NCBI GenBank assembly: GCA_036250195.1
Contig: JAVHZZ010000005.1
Span: forward strand, 186,010,448-186,074,447
DNA length: 64,000 bases
Direction of reading: 5' to 3'
Origin: Mixophyes australis
Lineage: Eukaryota > Chordata > Amphibia > Anura > Limnodynastidae
Shown here: positions 10,071 through 20,821 of the stretch, piece by piece
How the letters are laid out: each line of letters starts with the position of its first letter
Position numbering within the stretch: position 1 is the first letter of the stretch
The notes under the pieces: model-generated
Seen by the model: the letters and a program-made list of their open reading frames with translations, nothing else
Database searches by the model: none
Told to the model about the DNA's origin: nothing
Position numbers and translations under genes: made by a program

Positions 10071-11280
10071 AGATCGTGCCTTTAAATGAAAAAGTCAGTC
10101 TTCATTGCACGACTATGTGCAACAGGGACATTTTTTTGGGTTTACAAAGTCAAACAATAACACTACGACCCTGTCTGTCTGGGGTCTGTCAATGACGAAT
10201 TGTCTGGAGCATGTTTGGAGGAGGTATTGTGGCCCCGGTATCAAATTGGGTACCGGGGCCACCCCACTATGCAGTCCAGATACTTGTTTGGTGGAATTCC
10301 GACACGTGGAGGGTTTTTAAATTATATTGTGGCCTCGGTACCAAATTGTGTACCGGGGCCACCACACTACGCAGTCAAGATACTTGTTTGGTGGAATTCA
10401 GACCAGTTGAGGGTTTTATTATTATATTGTGTGGACCACTCTATCTATACCACCACACTACAACTCTATACCACTCTATTTCCTACTTTAATTCTATTTA
10501 ATTCTATTTCCTACTTTAATTCTATTACTAATTAATTACCATAAAGAGGAACAAAAAAAACCAATTTTACCAAAAGTATAATATGACTTAGACTTACAAA
10601 CACTACACTTGAAAGATCGTGCCTTTAAATGAAAAAGTCAGTCTTCATTGCACGACTATGTGCAACAGGGACATTTTTTTTGGGTTTACAAAGTCAAACA
10701 ATAACACTACGACCCTGTCTGTCTGGGGTCTGTCAATGACGAATTGTCTGGAGCATGTTTGGAGGAGGTATTGTGGCCCCGGTATCAAATTGGGTACCGG
10801 GGCCACCCCACTATGCAGTCCAGATACTTGTTTGGTGGAATTCCGACACATGGAGGGTTTTTCAATTATATTGTGGCCTCGGTACCAAATTGTGTACCGG
10901 GGCCACCACACTACGCAGTCAAGATACTTGTTTGGTGGAATTCAGACCAGTTGAGGGTTTTATTATTATATTGTGTGGACCACTCTATCTATACCACCAC
11001 ACTACAACTCTATACCACTCTATTTCCTACTTTAATTCTATTTAATTCTATTTCCTACTTTAATTCTATTACTAATTAATTACCATAAAGAGGAACAAAA
11101 AAAACCAATTTTACCAAAAGTATAATATGACTTAGACTTACAAACACTACACTTGAAAGATCGTGCCTTTAAATGAAAAAGTCAGTCTTCATTGCACGAC
11201 TATGTGCAACAGGGACAGTTTTTGGGTTTACAAAGTCAACCAATAACACTTCGACCCTGTCTGTCTTTAACATACTTGAT
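10071..11280 (+). repeat. two near-identical 543-544 bp tandem units plus a partial third
   Basis: AGATCGTGCCTTTAAATG recurs at 10071, 10614 and 11158. Comparing units one and two by eye I found only about three differences (one T in a homopolymer, CACGTGG versus CACATGG, and TTTTTAAATT versus TTTTTCAATT). The duplication must therefore be very recent. Unit three diverges after about 110 bases. Confidence 0.93.
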
Positions 11281-11572
11281 GGGATCTCAATGACGAATTG
11301 TCTGTACCATGTTTGGAGGAGGTATTGTGGCCCCGGTACCAAATTGGGTACCGGGGCCACTCCACTATGCAGTCCAGATAGAGGTGTATCAGATATTAAA
11401 CAACGTTGACTGTTGATGCCCAATTTTTTAATTATATTGTGGCCTCGGTACCAAATTGTGTACCGGGGCCACCACACTACGCAGTCCATACCCTTTTTTG
11501 GTGGAATTCTGACACGTGGAGGGTTTTTTAATTATATTGTGGCCTCGGTACCAAATTGTGTACCGGGGCCAC
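10229..11572 (+). repeat. seven 34-bp hairpins with GGTACC arms
   Basis: Inverted repeats of the form GTGGCCCCGGTACC, six-base loop, complement, occur at 10229-10262, 10329-10362, 10773-10806, 10873-10906, 11327-11360, 11439-11472 and 11539-11572. The copy at 11327 has perfect 14-base arms; the others carry one or two changes (CCTCGG or GGTATC). Each would form a very stable GC-rich stem in otherwise AT-rich DNA. The left arm plus its upstream bases matches transposase coding sequence at 7834-7860. Confidence 0.92.
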
Positions 11573-11663
11573 CACACTACGCAGTCAAGATAGATAGATG
11601 CGTATCATAGATAAAGTACATTCAGTGGTGTGGGGCAAATTGAAAAATATTCAAAATGCACTG

Positions 11664-11737
11664 ACATTATCAAAAACAAGAGGTTGTCACACGCTAAAAC
11701 TCCAACATGTATATGATGGAGAGGATGGAGGAGCAGC
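11664..11737 (+). pseudogene. fragment of transposase coding sequence in the tail
   Basis: About 70 bases, from AACAAGAGGTTGTCACACGC to GAGGATGGAGGAGCAGC, match the coding sequence at about 8462-8534 (the QEVVTRWNSTLYMLQRMEEQQ region) with scattered substitutions, including loss of the TRW tryptophan codon to TAA. It lies downstream of the hairpin units that match 7834-7860, the same order as in the gene. This points to a decayed, internally deleted copy now forming part of the tail. Confidence 0.75.
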
Positions 11738-11819
11738 CGTATGTGTAGTGTAATGCAGACCTGTTGAAGGTTTTTTATATATTTTATTGTGGTGCCCAGT
11801 GCCCACTCCTCTAGGCAGT

Positions 11820-12447
11820 CCAGGTACATTTATTGGTGCGAATCATAAAAGTTCAGGGTTTTTAATATATATTGTGGTGACCCACTCCTCTACGCAGTCC
11901 AGGTACATTTATTGGTGCGATTCATAAAAGTTCAGGGTTTTTAATATATTGTGGTGACCCACTCCTCTACGCAGTCCAGGTACATTTATTGGTGCGATTC
12001 ATAAAAGTTCAGGGTTTTTAAGATATTGTGGTGACCCACTCCTCTACGCAGTCCAGGTACATTTATTGGTGCGATTCATAAAAATTCAGGGTTTTTAAGA
12101 TATTGTGGTGACCCACTCCTCTACGCAGTCCAGGTACATTTATTGGTGCGATTCATAAAAGTTCAGGGTTTTTAATATATATTGTGGTGACCCACTCCTC
12201 TACGCAGTCCAGGTACATTTATTGGTGCGATTCATAAAAGTTCAGGGTTTTTAATATATTGTGGTGACCCACTCCTCTACGCAGTCCAGGTACATTTATT
12301 GGTGCGAATCATAAAAGTTCAGGGTTTTTAATATATATTGTGGTGACCCACTCCTCTACGCAGTCCAGGTACATTTATTGGTGCGATTCATAAAAGTTCA
12401 GGGTTTTTAATATATATTGTGGTGACCCACTCCTCTACGCAGTCCAG
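11820..12447 (+). repeat. tandem array, about nine units of 77-79 bp
   Basis: CCAGGTACATTTATTGGTGC or its start recurs at 11820, 11899, 11976, 12053, 12130, 12209, 12286, 12365 and 12444. Spacing alternates between 77 and 79 because a TA dinucleotide in TTTTTAATATATATTGTGG is present or absent. Units are almost identical, and one has AAATTCAGG for AAGTTCAGG. Confidence 0.94.
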
Positions 12448-12599
12448 AAAGATACCTTGTTGCAACGTTTTGGACTAATAACTATATTGTGAGGTGTTCA
12501 GAATACACTGTAAATTAGTGGAAATGCTTGTTATTGAATGTTATTGAGGTTAATAATAGCCTAGGAGTGAAAATAAGCCCAAAAACTTGATTTTTAAAC

Positions 12600-12762
12600 T
12601 TTTTATGTTTTTTTCAAAAAAAATCCGAATCCAAAACCTTAAATCCGAACCGAGACCTTTCGTCAAGTGTTTTGCGAGACAAATCCGAACCCCAAAAATA
12701 ACGAAAATCCGGATCCAAAACACAAAACACGAGACCTCAAAAGTCGCCGGTGCACATCCCTA
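12600..12762 (+). promoter_or_regulatory. right subterminal ATCCGA cluster and terminal inverted repeat
   Basis: AATCCGAATCC, AATCCGAACCGAG, AATCCGAACCCC and AATCCGGATCC occur at about 12623, 12642, 12681 and 12707, before the terminal GTGCACATCCCTA. The ATCCGA core is shared with the left end, as expected for transposase recognition sites (inferred). Confidence 0.55.
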
Positions 12763-12770
12763 GTTAAAAC
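12763..12770. repeat. right 8-bp target site duplication, GTTAAAAC
   Basis: Exact copy of 5258-5265. Confidence 0.93.
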
Positions 12771-12898
12771 CAGCATTGAAACAACATATAAAAGCCAGCT
12801 TTTTCCATGTGAACTACTCATATGAGCTAGAGCCAGATTAAGACTCCATGGGATGGCAAGACACTGACCCCAACCCCCCATCACATTATATATACACA

Positions 12899-12902
<4 letters not shown>

Positions 12903-12941
<39 letters not shown>
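12903..12941. repeat. (TA)n microsatellite
   Basis: Uninterrupted TA dinucleotides ending directly at the next element. Just before it, about 12829-12880, lies GAGCCAGATTAAGACTCC, resembling the end of a hAT-type element also seen at 49038. Confidence 0.9.
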
Positions 12942-12944
<3 letters not shown>

Positions 12945-13567
12945 GTATTTCCCCATGTATAGGACGCACCCATGTATAAGACGCACCTCAATTTTGGGGC
13001 CCAAAATTTAAATAAAGATGTATTGCAATAAGTTACTGAAGCAGAAGGCTTGTCTGGTTGTGATTTTAGTGAGAGATCTCACATCAGGTTTAGAGGAGCA
13101 GAATTTACAATAAAGTCCCACATTCAGTTATAGGAAGGCAGTGCTGATGCACAGCGCTGTACATACCATACTACATGCTGGGCTAAATTATCGGCAGTCA
13201 GCGGAGACTGGGAGGCGCCTGAATGACCTGATGGTCTTTTTACCTGAAACTGGCAGATCTGTTCAGCGGGGACTCCTCTCTTATACCCTCACAACAGGGG
13301 TCATCTGGGCTCAATTATCGGTGGTCAGCGGAGCTGCCGGTCACGTGACTGACAGCTCCGAGACATCAGAGACTGTGGGAGGTGCCTGAAGGTCCTGAAG
13401 GTCCTGCAAGCGCAGATCTGTTCAGCGGGGACTCCTCTCTCATCCCCTCACACCAGGGATCATCTTCTTCATTCAGGTAAGTAGCGCTGGCAGTGTATAA
13501 GACGCACCCTTTTTTTAGACCCAAAATTTGGGGGGAAAAGGTGCGTCTTATACATGGGGAATACGGT
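12942..13567. mobile_element. non-autonomous element with CCCCATGTATAAGACGCACC inverted ends
   Basis: The left end ACCGTATTTCCCCATGTAT and right end ATACATGGGGAATACGGT are inverted copies, and each continues into GACGCACC or its complement. AAGACGCACC is repeated within both ends. The interior has two similar GATCTGTTCAGCGGGGACTC segments (about 13255 and 13415). No coding capacity and no clear target duplication (the left flank is a TA microsatellite), so superfamily is left open. Confidence 0.7.
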
Positions 13568-13684
13568 TGGTCAGCTTAAACATATATTGCAATATGTGGA
13601 ACTAACATTCCCTGTTTTTAATATAGAACAGTACTTGATATAGCATTAATTATGTGTTTGGAGAGTGCAGAGTATCCCTGTTTT

Positions 13685-13686
<2 letters not shown>

Positions 13687-13732
<46 letters not shown>
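13687..13732. repeat. (TA)n microsatellite
   Basis: Pure TA run of 23 units. Confidence 0.95.
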
Positions 13733-13735
<3 letters not shown>

Positions 13736-13827
13736 AAAACAAGATACCAAAAGGGGGCACTTCAACAGATTATCAGTAGTATAATACTAAACTGGAATAT
13801 TAAAGTCCAATATAAGAGTCTTTATAC

Positions 13828-14045
13828 AGTATTATAGTATAAATGTTAATACAGGACCAAGGAAGGTCCAGGATAAATTCCTTATCACCAGAGAAAATGG
13901 ACCACTGGTCTTATATAGAAATGGAGGATACGAGAGGACAAGGCGCACAATAGTGTAATATTATAGTATAAATGTTAATACAGGAACGAGGAAGGTCCAG
14001 AATAAATTCCTTATCACCAGAGAAAATAGACCACTGGTCTTAGTG
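13828..14045. repeat. tandem duplication of a roughly 130-bp segment
   Basis: TATTATAGTATAAATGTTAA followed by AGGTCCAG..AATTCCTTATCACC and GACCACTGGTCTTA appears at about 13830-13915 and again at about 13961-14045. The surrounding 13738-14400 block ends with CAACACGTTTCGTC and GACTTCAGGAGA, a phrase typical of dispersed repeats, but I cannot name the family. Confidence 0.8.
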
Positions 14046-16270
14046 CAATGAGTATACAGATATCACACCAGCCAATCTAATGTGTGAGTATGCGTACCAG
14101 AGTGAAAATCTTTGAGACTTATCTGGTTATATATCCAAGGAAAACAGGTCACACACTTTCCATGTTCCAACAGATAGTTAGATGTCTCAGGAATGGAGCA
14201 AAATGAAAACCACAGATGTAATATCACAATAATACAATTTATTATATGCACATAAGCCACTCACGTCAGGTAGCGAATAATCAGCTTAGCTGAAACAGCA
14301 ATCAAAAAGTACAGATGATAAAAATGATCCAGGGTAGGTACCACAGCAATAATTATTTCTCAACACGTTTCGTCTGTTCCAAAACCAGACTTCAGGAGAA
14401 TATGAATAGAGTGATGCCATAACCGCATCCTTTCATTTTGCTCCATACTTCATACACTTCCTATACTGCCTACCTGGCATTTACATTTCAATAAAATACA
14501 GAGTTTTATAGTTGGATTTAAGGATCATATTATTGGTATCAGCAGCTGGTTGTCATCCTTCCTATATAGAGATAGAGGGACTGAGTCATTAAGGAGAGGA
14601 AAGCTTAAAAAAAGGAGTAACTGCAATTGTAATTGTAATTGGAGGGGGAGGTAAACTTAAAATATGGGGACAGATTTATAGTTGGGGTAGGACATGTCCT
14701 AGACCAACTTTAAATTTCAGTGTAAAAATAAAGCTATCAAGTATTTGTGTGCTACATGAAACAACAACCAGTATTTAACTTATGTGCAAAATAATAAACT
14801 AATTTACACCCCTTGTATTGTAACATGGTTTGTCCTTTTTCTGTTCGCTGTAGAATTTAGGCTAGGTTAGTTGGCTGGAGCTTATTCGCAAAGACTGCAG
14901 TTGGAAATCCTGGATCCAGTGTTCATATTAGCTACAGGAACAGTTTACACGTCCCTTTTACTGAAGCCAAGATAGATCTGTCACTATGATGTTGTCCTAT
15001 TGGTCAAGTGTCTTGGGAAAAGGCATTGCCTAGACTGCTTACTCCATGCAGCGCTAAGAAATTTAATGTAAAACTTTCTTTTAACTACACTTATGTCACA
15101 AAACGTTGGCTGTGTAACCATGCCTTACATTTTTATTATGCTTTCTAGGAGCCAATATCATGGCATGTTGCGCTCTAAAGACTATCAAACATGTAAATTA
15201 AATGAACATGATTTATTGCTTTATAAGGTTAATTATCTTAATACATACTTAAAATAATGAATAATAGCTTAAATTAGTCCCATAGGTTAATGTGTTTCTT
15301 TATGAAACTGCAGCTGGGATTGCTGAGCCGTATGTGTCTGTGTTTAGAAACTAAGCATGTGATAAATGTAGATTTTACACACCTCACTGATCAATCCACT
15401 GAGATGTTTACATGGAAAAGCACAGATGAAAGAGCACACTTTTACAATGAACGCAGATATTGGACGGTTTTCCAAACGCCATGTAAATGCCAATGAAACA
15501 TAAACCACAAATTCTTCTCAAACATAGACTTTGACATGATCCCACTTGTTAGTAATGGCTGACAAATTTCCTCCAGTCTTTTTCAGAGAAAGTGCTGATA
15601 GTTCTTTAACTAATATTTCCCCTGACTACATAGGTCCGGATATTTGTCAATATATACCAAAACATGTAAGGAATGTCAAAGAAATTAGAGAACTATTGTC
15701 ATATTTTGCATAAAAACAATTAAATATATCACCTAACAAAACAAATGTAATTATATTCCTTGCTCATTAACATCATTTTCTGAAACTTAGTAAAAGTAGA
15801 ACCTAAGGTATGTGCATGACAAACACAATTGCCACTCTAGGAGTTCCAATTTAGACAATTACCTCGACCCCATGTGTCTGTAGATGGGTCTGTAAGAATA
15901 TTTGGGGGAGGGACTTGCAGGTTTTATTCTTTTTTCTTTTTTATTTAATAATGCACTGTGTATGGAAACTGTTTTGTCTCATTTACAGTATAGGATGAAA
16001 CCTGATCTCCACCAGCTGTGAGTTGGTTCAGAATTTAAGTCCTTTGCGGAGTGGGAATAACCGTGCACGGCAAGGAATGCCCCTGAAAATATGCCCTCTC
16101 CTTTATCTCATTACAATAATCTTGCTCTTCAGCTTTATAATTAGTAACCCAAGATTTTAAGTGTAGACATCATTAAACATAGTGTAAAGTGGTACAATAT
16201 TTAACTTATTAAGCTTACCAATTTGGGAATTTTCATTTTAGGATAATCACAATAACTGTCATTTCATATT
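14046..16270. other. no gene recognised
   Basis: AT-rich DNA. Around 14579-14720 is a dispersed-repeat-like segment (GACTGAGTCATTAAGGAGAG, short tandem GTAATTGTAATT). The rest shows no open frame or motif I can support. Confidence 0.5.
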
Positions 16271-17359
16271 CACCGATCACCAAAACTTTAAAACCACCTG
16301 CCTAATATTGACTTCCCCCCCTCGTGCTGCCAAAACATCTCTGACCTGTCGACGCATGCTCTCCTGGAGACCTCTGGAGGTGTCCTGTGGTACCTGGTTC
16401 CAAGACGTTTTGTTTTTTTCAGCACATCCCACAGATGCTCGATTGGATTATTGGATTGAGATCTGGGGATTATGAAGGCCAAGTCAAAACCTTGAACTCT
16501 TTGTCATGTTCCTCAAACCATTCCTGAACATTTTTTGCAGTATGGCAGGGCGCATTATCCTGCTGAAAGAGATCACAGGTTGTACATGTTAAAGTAATGT
16601 CCACATGAATGCCAGGGTTTCCCAGTAGAACATTGTCCCGAGCATTACACTACCTCCACCAGCTTCCCTTCTTCCTATAGTGCATCCTGGAGCCATCTCT
16701 TCCCCAGGTAAATTACACACACGCACCCGGCCATCCACATGATGTAAAAGAAAATGTGACTCATCAGACAAAGCCACATTCTTCCATTGCTCCATGATCC
16801 AGTTCTGGTTCTCACATGCCCATTGGAGGTGCTTTCGGTGGTGGACAGCATGGGCACTCTGACCAGTCTATAGCTACACAGCCCCAAGCTGCAATACACT
16901 TTGTGTTGTGACACCATTCTATCATAGCTAGCATTAACTTTTCGGGAAATTTGTGCTACAGCAGCTCTTCTGTTAGATTGGACCAGGTGGGCTAGCCTTC
17001 ACTCCCAACATGCATAAATGAGCCTTGGGCACCCATGATCCTGTTGCCGGTTCACCTATTGTCCTTCCTTGGACCACTTTTGGTAGGTACTAACCACTGC
17101 ATACCAGAAACACCCTGGAAGACCTACCACTTTAGAGATGCATTGACCCAGTTGCCTAGCCATCACAATTTGGCTCGCATCAAAGTCGCTCAGATCCTTA
17201 CACTTGACAAATTTTCCTGCTTCCAACACATCAAGTTTAAGAACTGGCTGCTCACTTGCTGCCTAATATATCACACCCCTTTATAGGTTGCATGGTAACA
17301 AGATAATCAATATTATTCACCTCACTTGTCAGTGGTTTTAATGTTGTGGCTGACCGGTG
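16271..17359 (-). mobile_element. degraded Tc1-like (Tc1/mariner) element
   Basis: The ends CACCGATCACCAAAACTTTA (left) and, inverted, CACCGGTCAGCCACAACATT (right), both followed by AAAACCAC, are diverged terminal inverted repeats of a Tc1-like element. The right flank starts TA, the left flank is TT, so the TA duplication is no longer exact. The length of 1.1 kb fits a slightly deleted Tc1 element. Confidence 0.85.
16290..17250 (-). pseudogene. Tc1-like transposase remnant
   Basis: Minus-strand blocks in several frames read as a Tc1 transposase: a helix-turn-helix region (about 16930-17240), LSDESHFLLHHVDGRVRV and PGEEMAPGCTIGRREAGGGS (16589-16795, with the first catalytic aspartate), a QDNAPCHTA-type block (about 16540), and NPIEHLWDVLKK (about 16430, with the last catalytic acid). 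Frameshifts and a small duplication (CCAATAATCCAATC) separate them, so no functional protein can be made. Confidence 0.85.
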
Positions 17360-19344
17360 TATATATATAAATGTATATACATATGTTGTGACAAAGTACA
17401 GCATTCACTGGATTCTCACACATTTCACTGTTTATTAGCAGTTGTCGGGATGGCTAAATGGCTAAACAGTTTCAGCGATGGTACAGCATCCATATCCAGC
17501 ACAGGTATCACAAAATCTCCCACCACCTACATCTGGCTAAACATTAGTTCCCTGACTACAAGCCGGCCACTACCTGGCATCGGTGGTCCCGCCCACAAAT
17601 ACAAACAGTGTCTTTATCCTCCACCCAAGCACTACAAACAAATCACAGCAAAACAAACCAATTAAACCCATGTGGAACCCCTGTTTGTGTATGTGAGAAA
17701 GAGAATCCCAGGGAAAATTTAGCTGCAGACTAGCTGTGTTTTTATCTATTTTCTTATAGGGGAACTGTGTCAAATAGGCCTCTTTCCACAATATATATAC
17801 AGTACATACCTACAGATATATGGATATATCCAAGATTTGTTATTTCATGTTTTGTTAAACTTGGTCATCAATACATTATTTTCCAGATATACAAATAATA
17901 ATACCTTAGAGTATGTCATGTAAACATATAGGAGACATACTGTAGTTTAAGAAATAAAGCGTGACTGTGTATAGTACAGCAGATATCTGACTGCTATGTG
18001 CCAAGCAGTAACATTTATGCCCAGGATGAGTGACAAAAGCTTTTTTATGATACAGCGCAGTGACATTATCAGCCCAGACAAAGCTGGTAAACCTTAACCT
18101 GCATTTTGTATATGAAGGAAATTGATTTTGGGATATACAATTTTAGCTATGTTGTCATTAGAGGCTGGTACTTAATTACTTAGCAAAATAACAACATGCA
18201 TGGGATTTGTTATAAAAGTTCAGACCTACAACAATGGCTGGTGCATAAGATGTAAAGTAAATGTGTTTGAACAAAAGCAAAGAGTAGGTGGAAGTTTTTA
18301 AGAGTAAGTGACAGGAGGAAGACTGCTGCAGAGGAAGAGACAATATCCTTCTTACAGAGGTAGAATGGATGAACCAAAGTACAAGGACATCAAAGTTACT
18401 GAGTGCAAATTTTGGAAACGGAAACTCTAGTGACAAACTGCATTAAGGGAAGACACAATTATTGGTAATGAATTTGTATAGTGTCCATCTGCAGTAGAGA
18501 AATTGACCAGGATTTGTGCTTATGAACAGATAGATGACTAGATTGAGTGAGGTGTTGGGCCAGGGAGGAAGACAGATGCCAGCATGGGTAAGTAGAAATG
18601 CAATTTAAGCTTCAGGCAGTTTGTGGCAGAGAAAAAAAATAAGGTATCAAGTACAGTTTTAAAAGGGAAAAGGACATCACATTATAAAGAACCCAGCATT
18701 ACACTTCCTAGTAATATAGTCTAGATAGACAAGGACTTAATTGAAATATCTCAGCAACAAACTGTTCTAGGAAGATAATAAATCCCCTGTGTCATACACA
18801 ATAGTCTCTGCTCTCACATGAGGTGGTGATTGTCCATGTTGATCCAAAGATCTCCTGGATCAAATTAATAAAAATGTAATAAAACGTTAATCCAAAATAA
18901 ATACCAACACAAATCTTAACCAACCACAAAGTGTAATTATGATTTAGTGATAGTTCAAAGCCATAATTCAGGCTTAAATCTTTATTGTAAATTTATCTCA
19001 AGATCTAAAATGTAATTCACAAAAGTGTTGAAATATTACCTGCCCATATTACTAATGTTAAATGACTCTCACATAATAGTTTATATTTGTGGAAACATGT
19101 GTGCTGCTATCTTCCCAACACCAGAAGCCAGAAATCGGACTGTACTCTTTTCACTTGGTGCTTGGGCCAACAGTGGGCCTGTGTGTTGTCACTTCAAGCA
19201 GCAATAAAAGCACATTAAAAAAAAAAGGAAAAGAATATTAGCATTTTTTTGCTGTTCCCAAACAGTGCTGCCATGGGCATATGCCTAGTTTTCCTATATA
19301 GTAGAAACAAGTCTGGTGGTTAATTTATATTATAGAGAGAATGG

Positions 19345-19348
<4 letters not shown>
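17360..19348. other. no gene recognised
   Basis: AT-rich intergenic DNA. The stretch 17390-17780 has a composition unlike its surroundings and may be an unclassified repeat. Nothing further can be supported. Confidence 0.45.

Positions 19349-19382
<34 letters not shown>
19349..19382. repeat. (TA)n microsatellite
   Basis: TA dinucleotide run, followed by TTATTATTATTATTA. Confidence 0.9.
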
Positions 19383-19383
<1 letters not shown>

Positions 19384-19386
<3 letters not shown>

Positions 19387-19830
19387 TATATATTATTATT
19401 ATTATCGTTTATTTGTAAGGTGCCACAAGGTTTCCGCGGCGCCGTACATGGTACAAACAGTAGACTATACAGGGTAAAACAGTACAGAACAATAAACACA
19501 AAATACCAGTACTTCAGAAACTCCAGGCAGGCAAATACAGTAGAGACGGAGCGGAAGAACAGGTATGGAAACAGGAGGGAAGATGGGCCCTGCTCATACG
19601 AGCTTACATCCTAAGGGAGGGTAAACAGAATCAGGTACATAAGGGAGCCAGTGAAGCAACGGGGAGAGAGAAAGGTGGCCAGGGCAGAACCAGAAGATGT
19701 GAGAGGTTAAGTGGATGGTTGGTAGGCCTTAAGGAACAGGTGAGTTTTAAGTGCCCGCTTGAAGGAGCACAGATTGGGTGAGAGACGAATGGAGCGTGGG
19801 AGGTCGTTCCAGTGAAGGGGGGCAGGTGAA
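19384..19830 (-). mobile_element. retroposon 3' region (L2-like LINE or SINE tail), minus orientation
   Basis: It begins with ATTATTATTATTATC, then TTTATTTGTAAGGTGCCAC and TTCCGCGGCGCCGTACA. The complementary signature, GTACAACGCTGCGGAATTAG then GGCGCTATATAAATAAA, lies at about 30250-30295 in the other orientation. A short A/T tandem tail after a conserved GGCGC(C/T)-type end is the layout of L2-like 3' ends and the SINEs that use them. The exact family is uncertain. Confidence 0.55.
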
Positions 19831-20606
19831 TTTATTATATATGAATTGCATGATTAACTGATTTCAGACTTTTACAATTATTTTTAATCTTAGGTAAAGC
19901 ATTCAATCTTTTTTTTTTTATTATAAGCAATGCATACAAGTCTACAAAGAAAACAATACCAAAGTCGATATATCTCTTTTTTATTAGCAAAATTTATATA
20001 CAAAACAATACAAATAATCATTTCAATATGCAACAGTCAAGCTATTTACAGGTTTGCTATGTACAAGAGTGAGATTGATATTTATTGATAAACCTTTTTA
20101 GAGAGATTTGTATTTCTGTGGTCTGTTACATGACATAAACTATAATTAAAAATTACCAACATGGAAACACAAAAAGCTAATTTTTACACAGATTTGCACA
20201 TTCCACATAATATTTGTTTTGCCTTTCCTCTGAAGCATTTCCAGACTTCACATGTTTGGTATTTCTTTCCTATTGTCTTTGTGTCGTTATTAATTATATG
20301 TTACTCCGTGATATTGCACATTATCCTCATGTGTCATTATATGTATATACCAGTAGTGGTAATTTACTTCACAACTCAGTCTTCCAACCTTCATAAATCT
20401 TTATATACCAACATCTGGGAAAATGTCTATTTAAAATAGCCATTACTGTGTAAAATTGCTACATTTACAATTACTATATTACAATTGCCCCAATATTGGT
20501 CTAGTCATACATTAATTGTACATTTTCTTAGTTCTAGAAGAAATTAAGACAAGTTTAGAATTGTGATAACCAATAGAATGTTCAAAACATGGATATTTTT
20601 GTTGGT
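19831..20606. other. DNA downstream of GCM2
   Basis: AT-rich, with two further minus-strand AATAAA hexamers (TTTATT at about 19917 and at 20081-20086). No gene. The GCM2 3' untranslated region could extend into it. Confidence 0.4.
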
Positions 20607-20612
20607 TTTATT
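20607..20612 (-). terminator. candidate polyadenylation signal of GCM2
   Basis: TTTATT on the plus strand reads AATAAA on the minus strand, 210 bases after the GCM2 stop codon. It is the nearest canonical hexamer downstream, so it is a reasonable but unproven 3' end. Confidence 0.4.
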
Positions 20613-20821
20613 TAAACTAAAAAGATCCCTAAAAGACCAAAAAATCTCTACATTTCTTGAAAACTTCCTCCCATGTGAAGTACTTTTTCATAAATACACT
20701 TTGATTATTTAATATTTAAAGTGTACTGTTGCCTACTCACAGTGGAGAAAGCCATTTTGTAGGCTGAGCGAATACTGAACCTATCAATCAACCTATCAAT
20801 GCTTTGTCGTTACCTCCAATT

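Larger units (their letters stand above)
5266..12762 (+). mobile_element. full-length hAT transposon, 7497 bp, with perfect target duplication
   Basis: The element begins TAGGGATGAGCGCAC and ends GTGCACATCCCTA, giving terminal inverted repeats TAGGGATG(A/T)GC(G/A)C. GTTAAAAC is duplicated exactly on both sides. Order inside: subterminal ATCCGA motifs, a 15-bp minisatellite, three 294-340 bp tandem units, a basic upstream frame (6576-6938), the BED/hAT transposase (6947-9574), then about 3.2 kb of tail made of 544-bp duplications, 34-bp hairpins, coding fragments and a 77-79 bp array. hAT elements are commonly 2.5-5 kb, so this one is long because of the repeats. The uninterrupted transposase and the perfect duplication suggest a recent insertion. 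Confidence 0.93.

Noticed and set aside
11820..12447. Regularly spaced repeats resembling a CRISPR array
   Set aside because: The whole 77-79 bp unit is repeated with no unique spacers, there are no cas genes, and the context is a vertebrate transposon.
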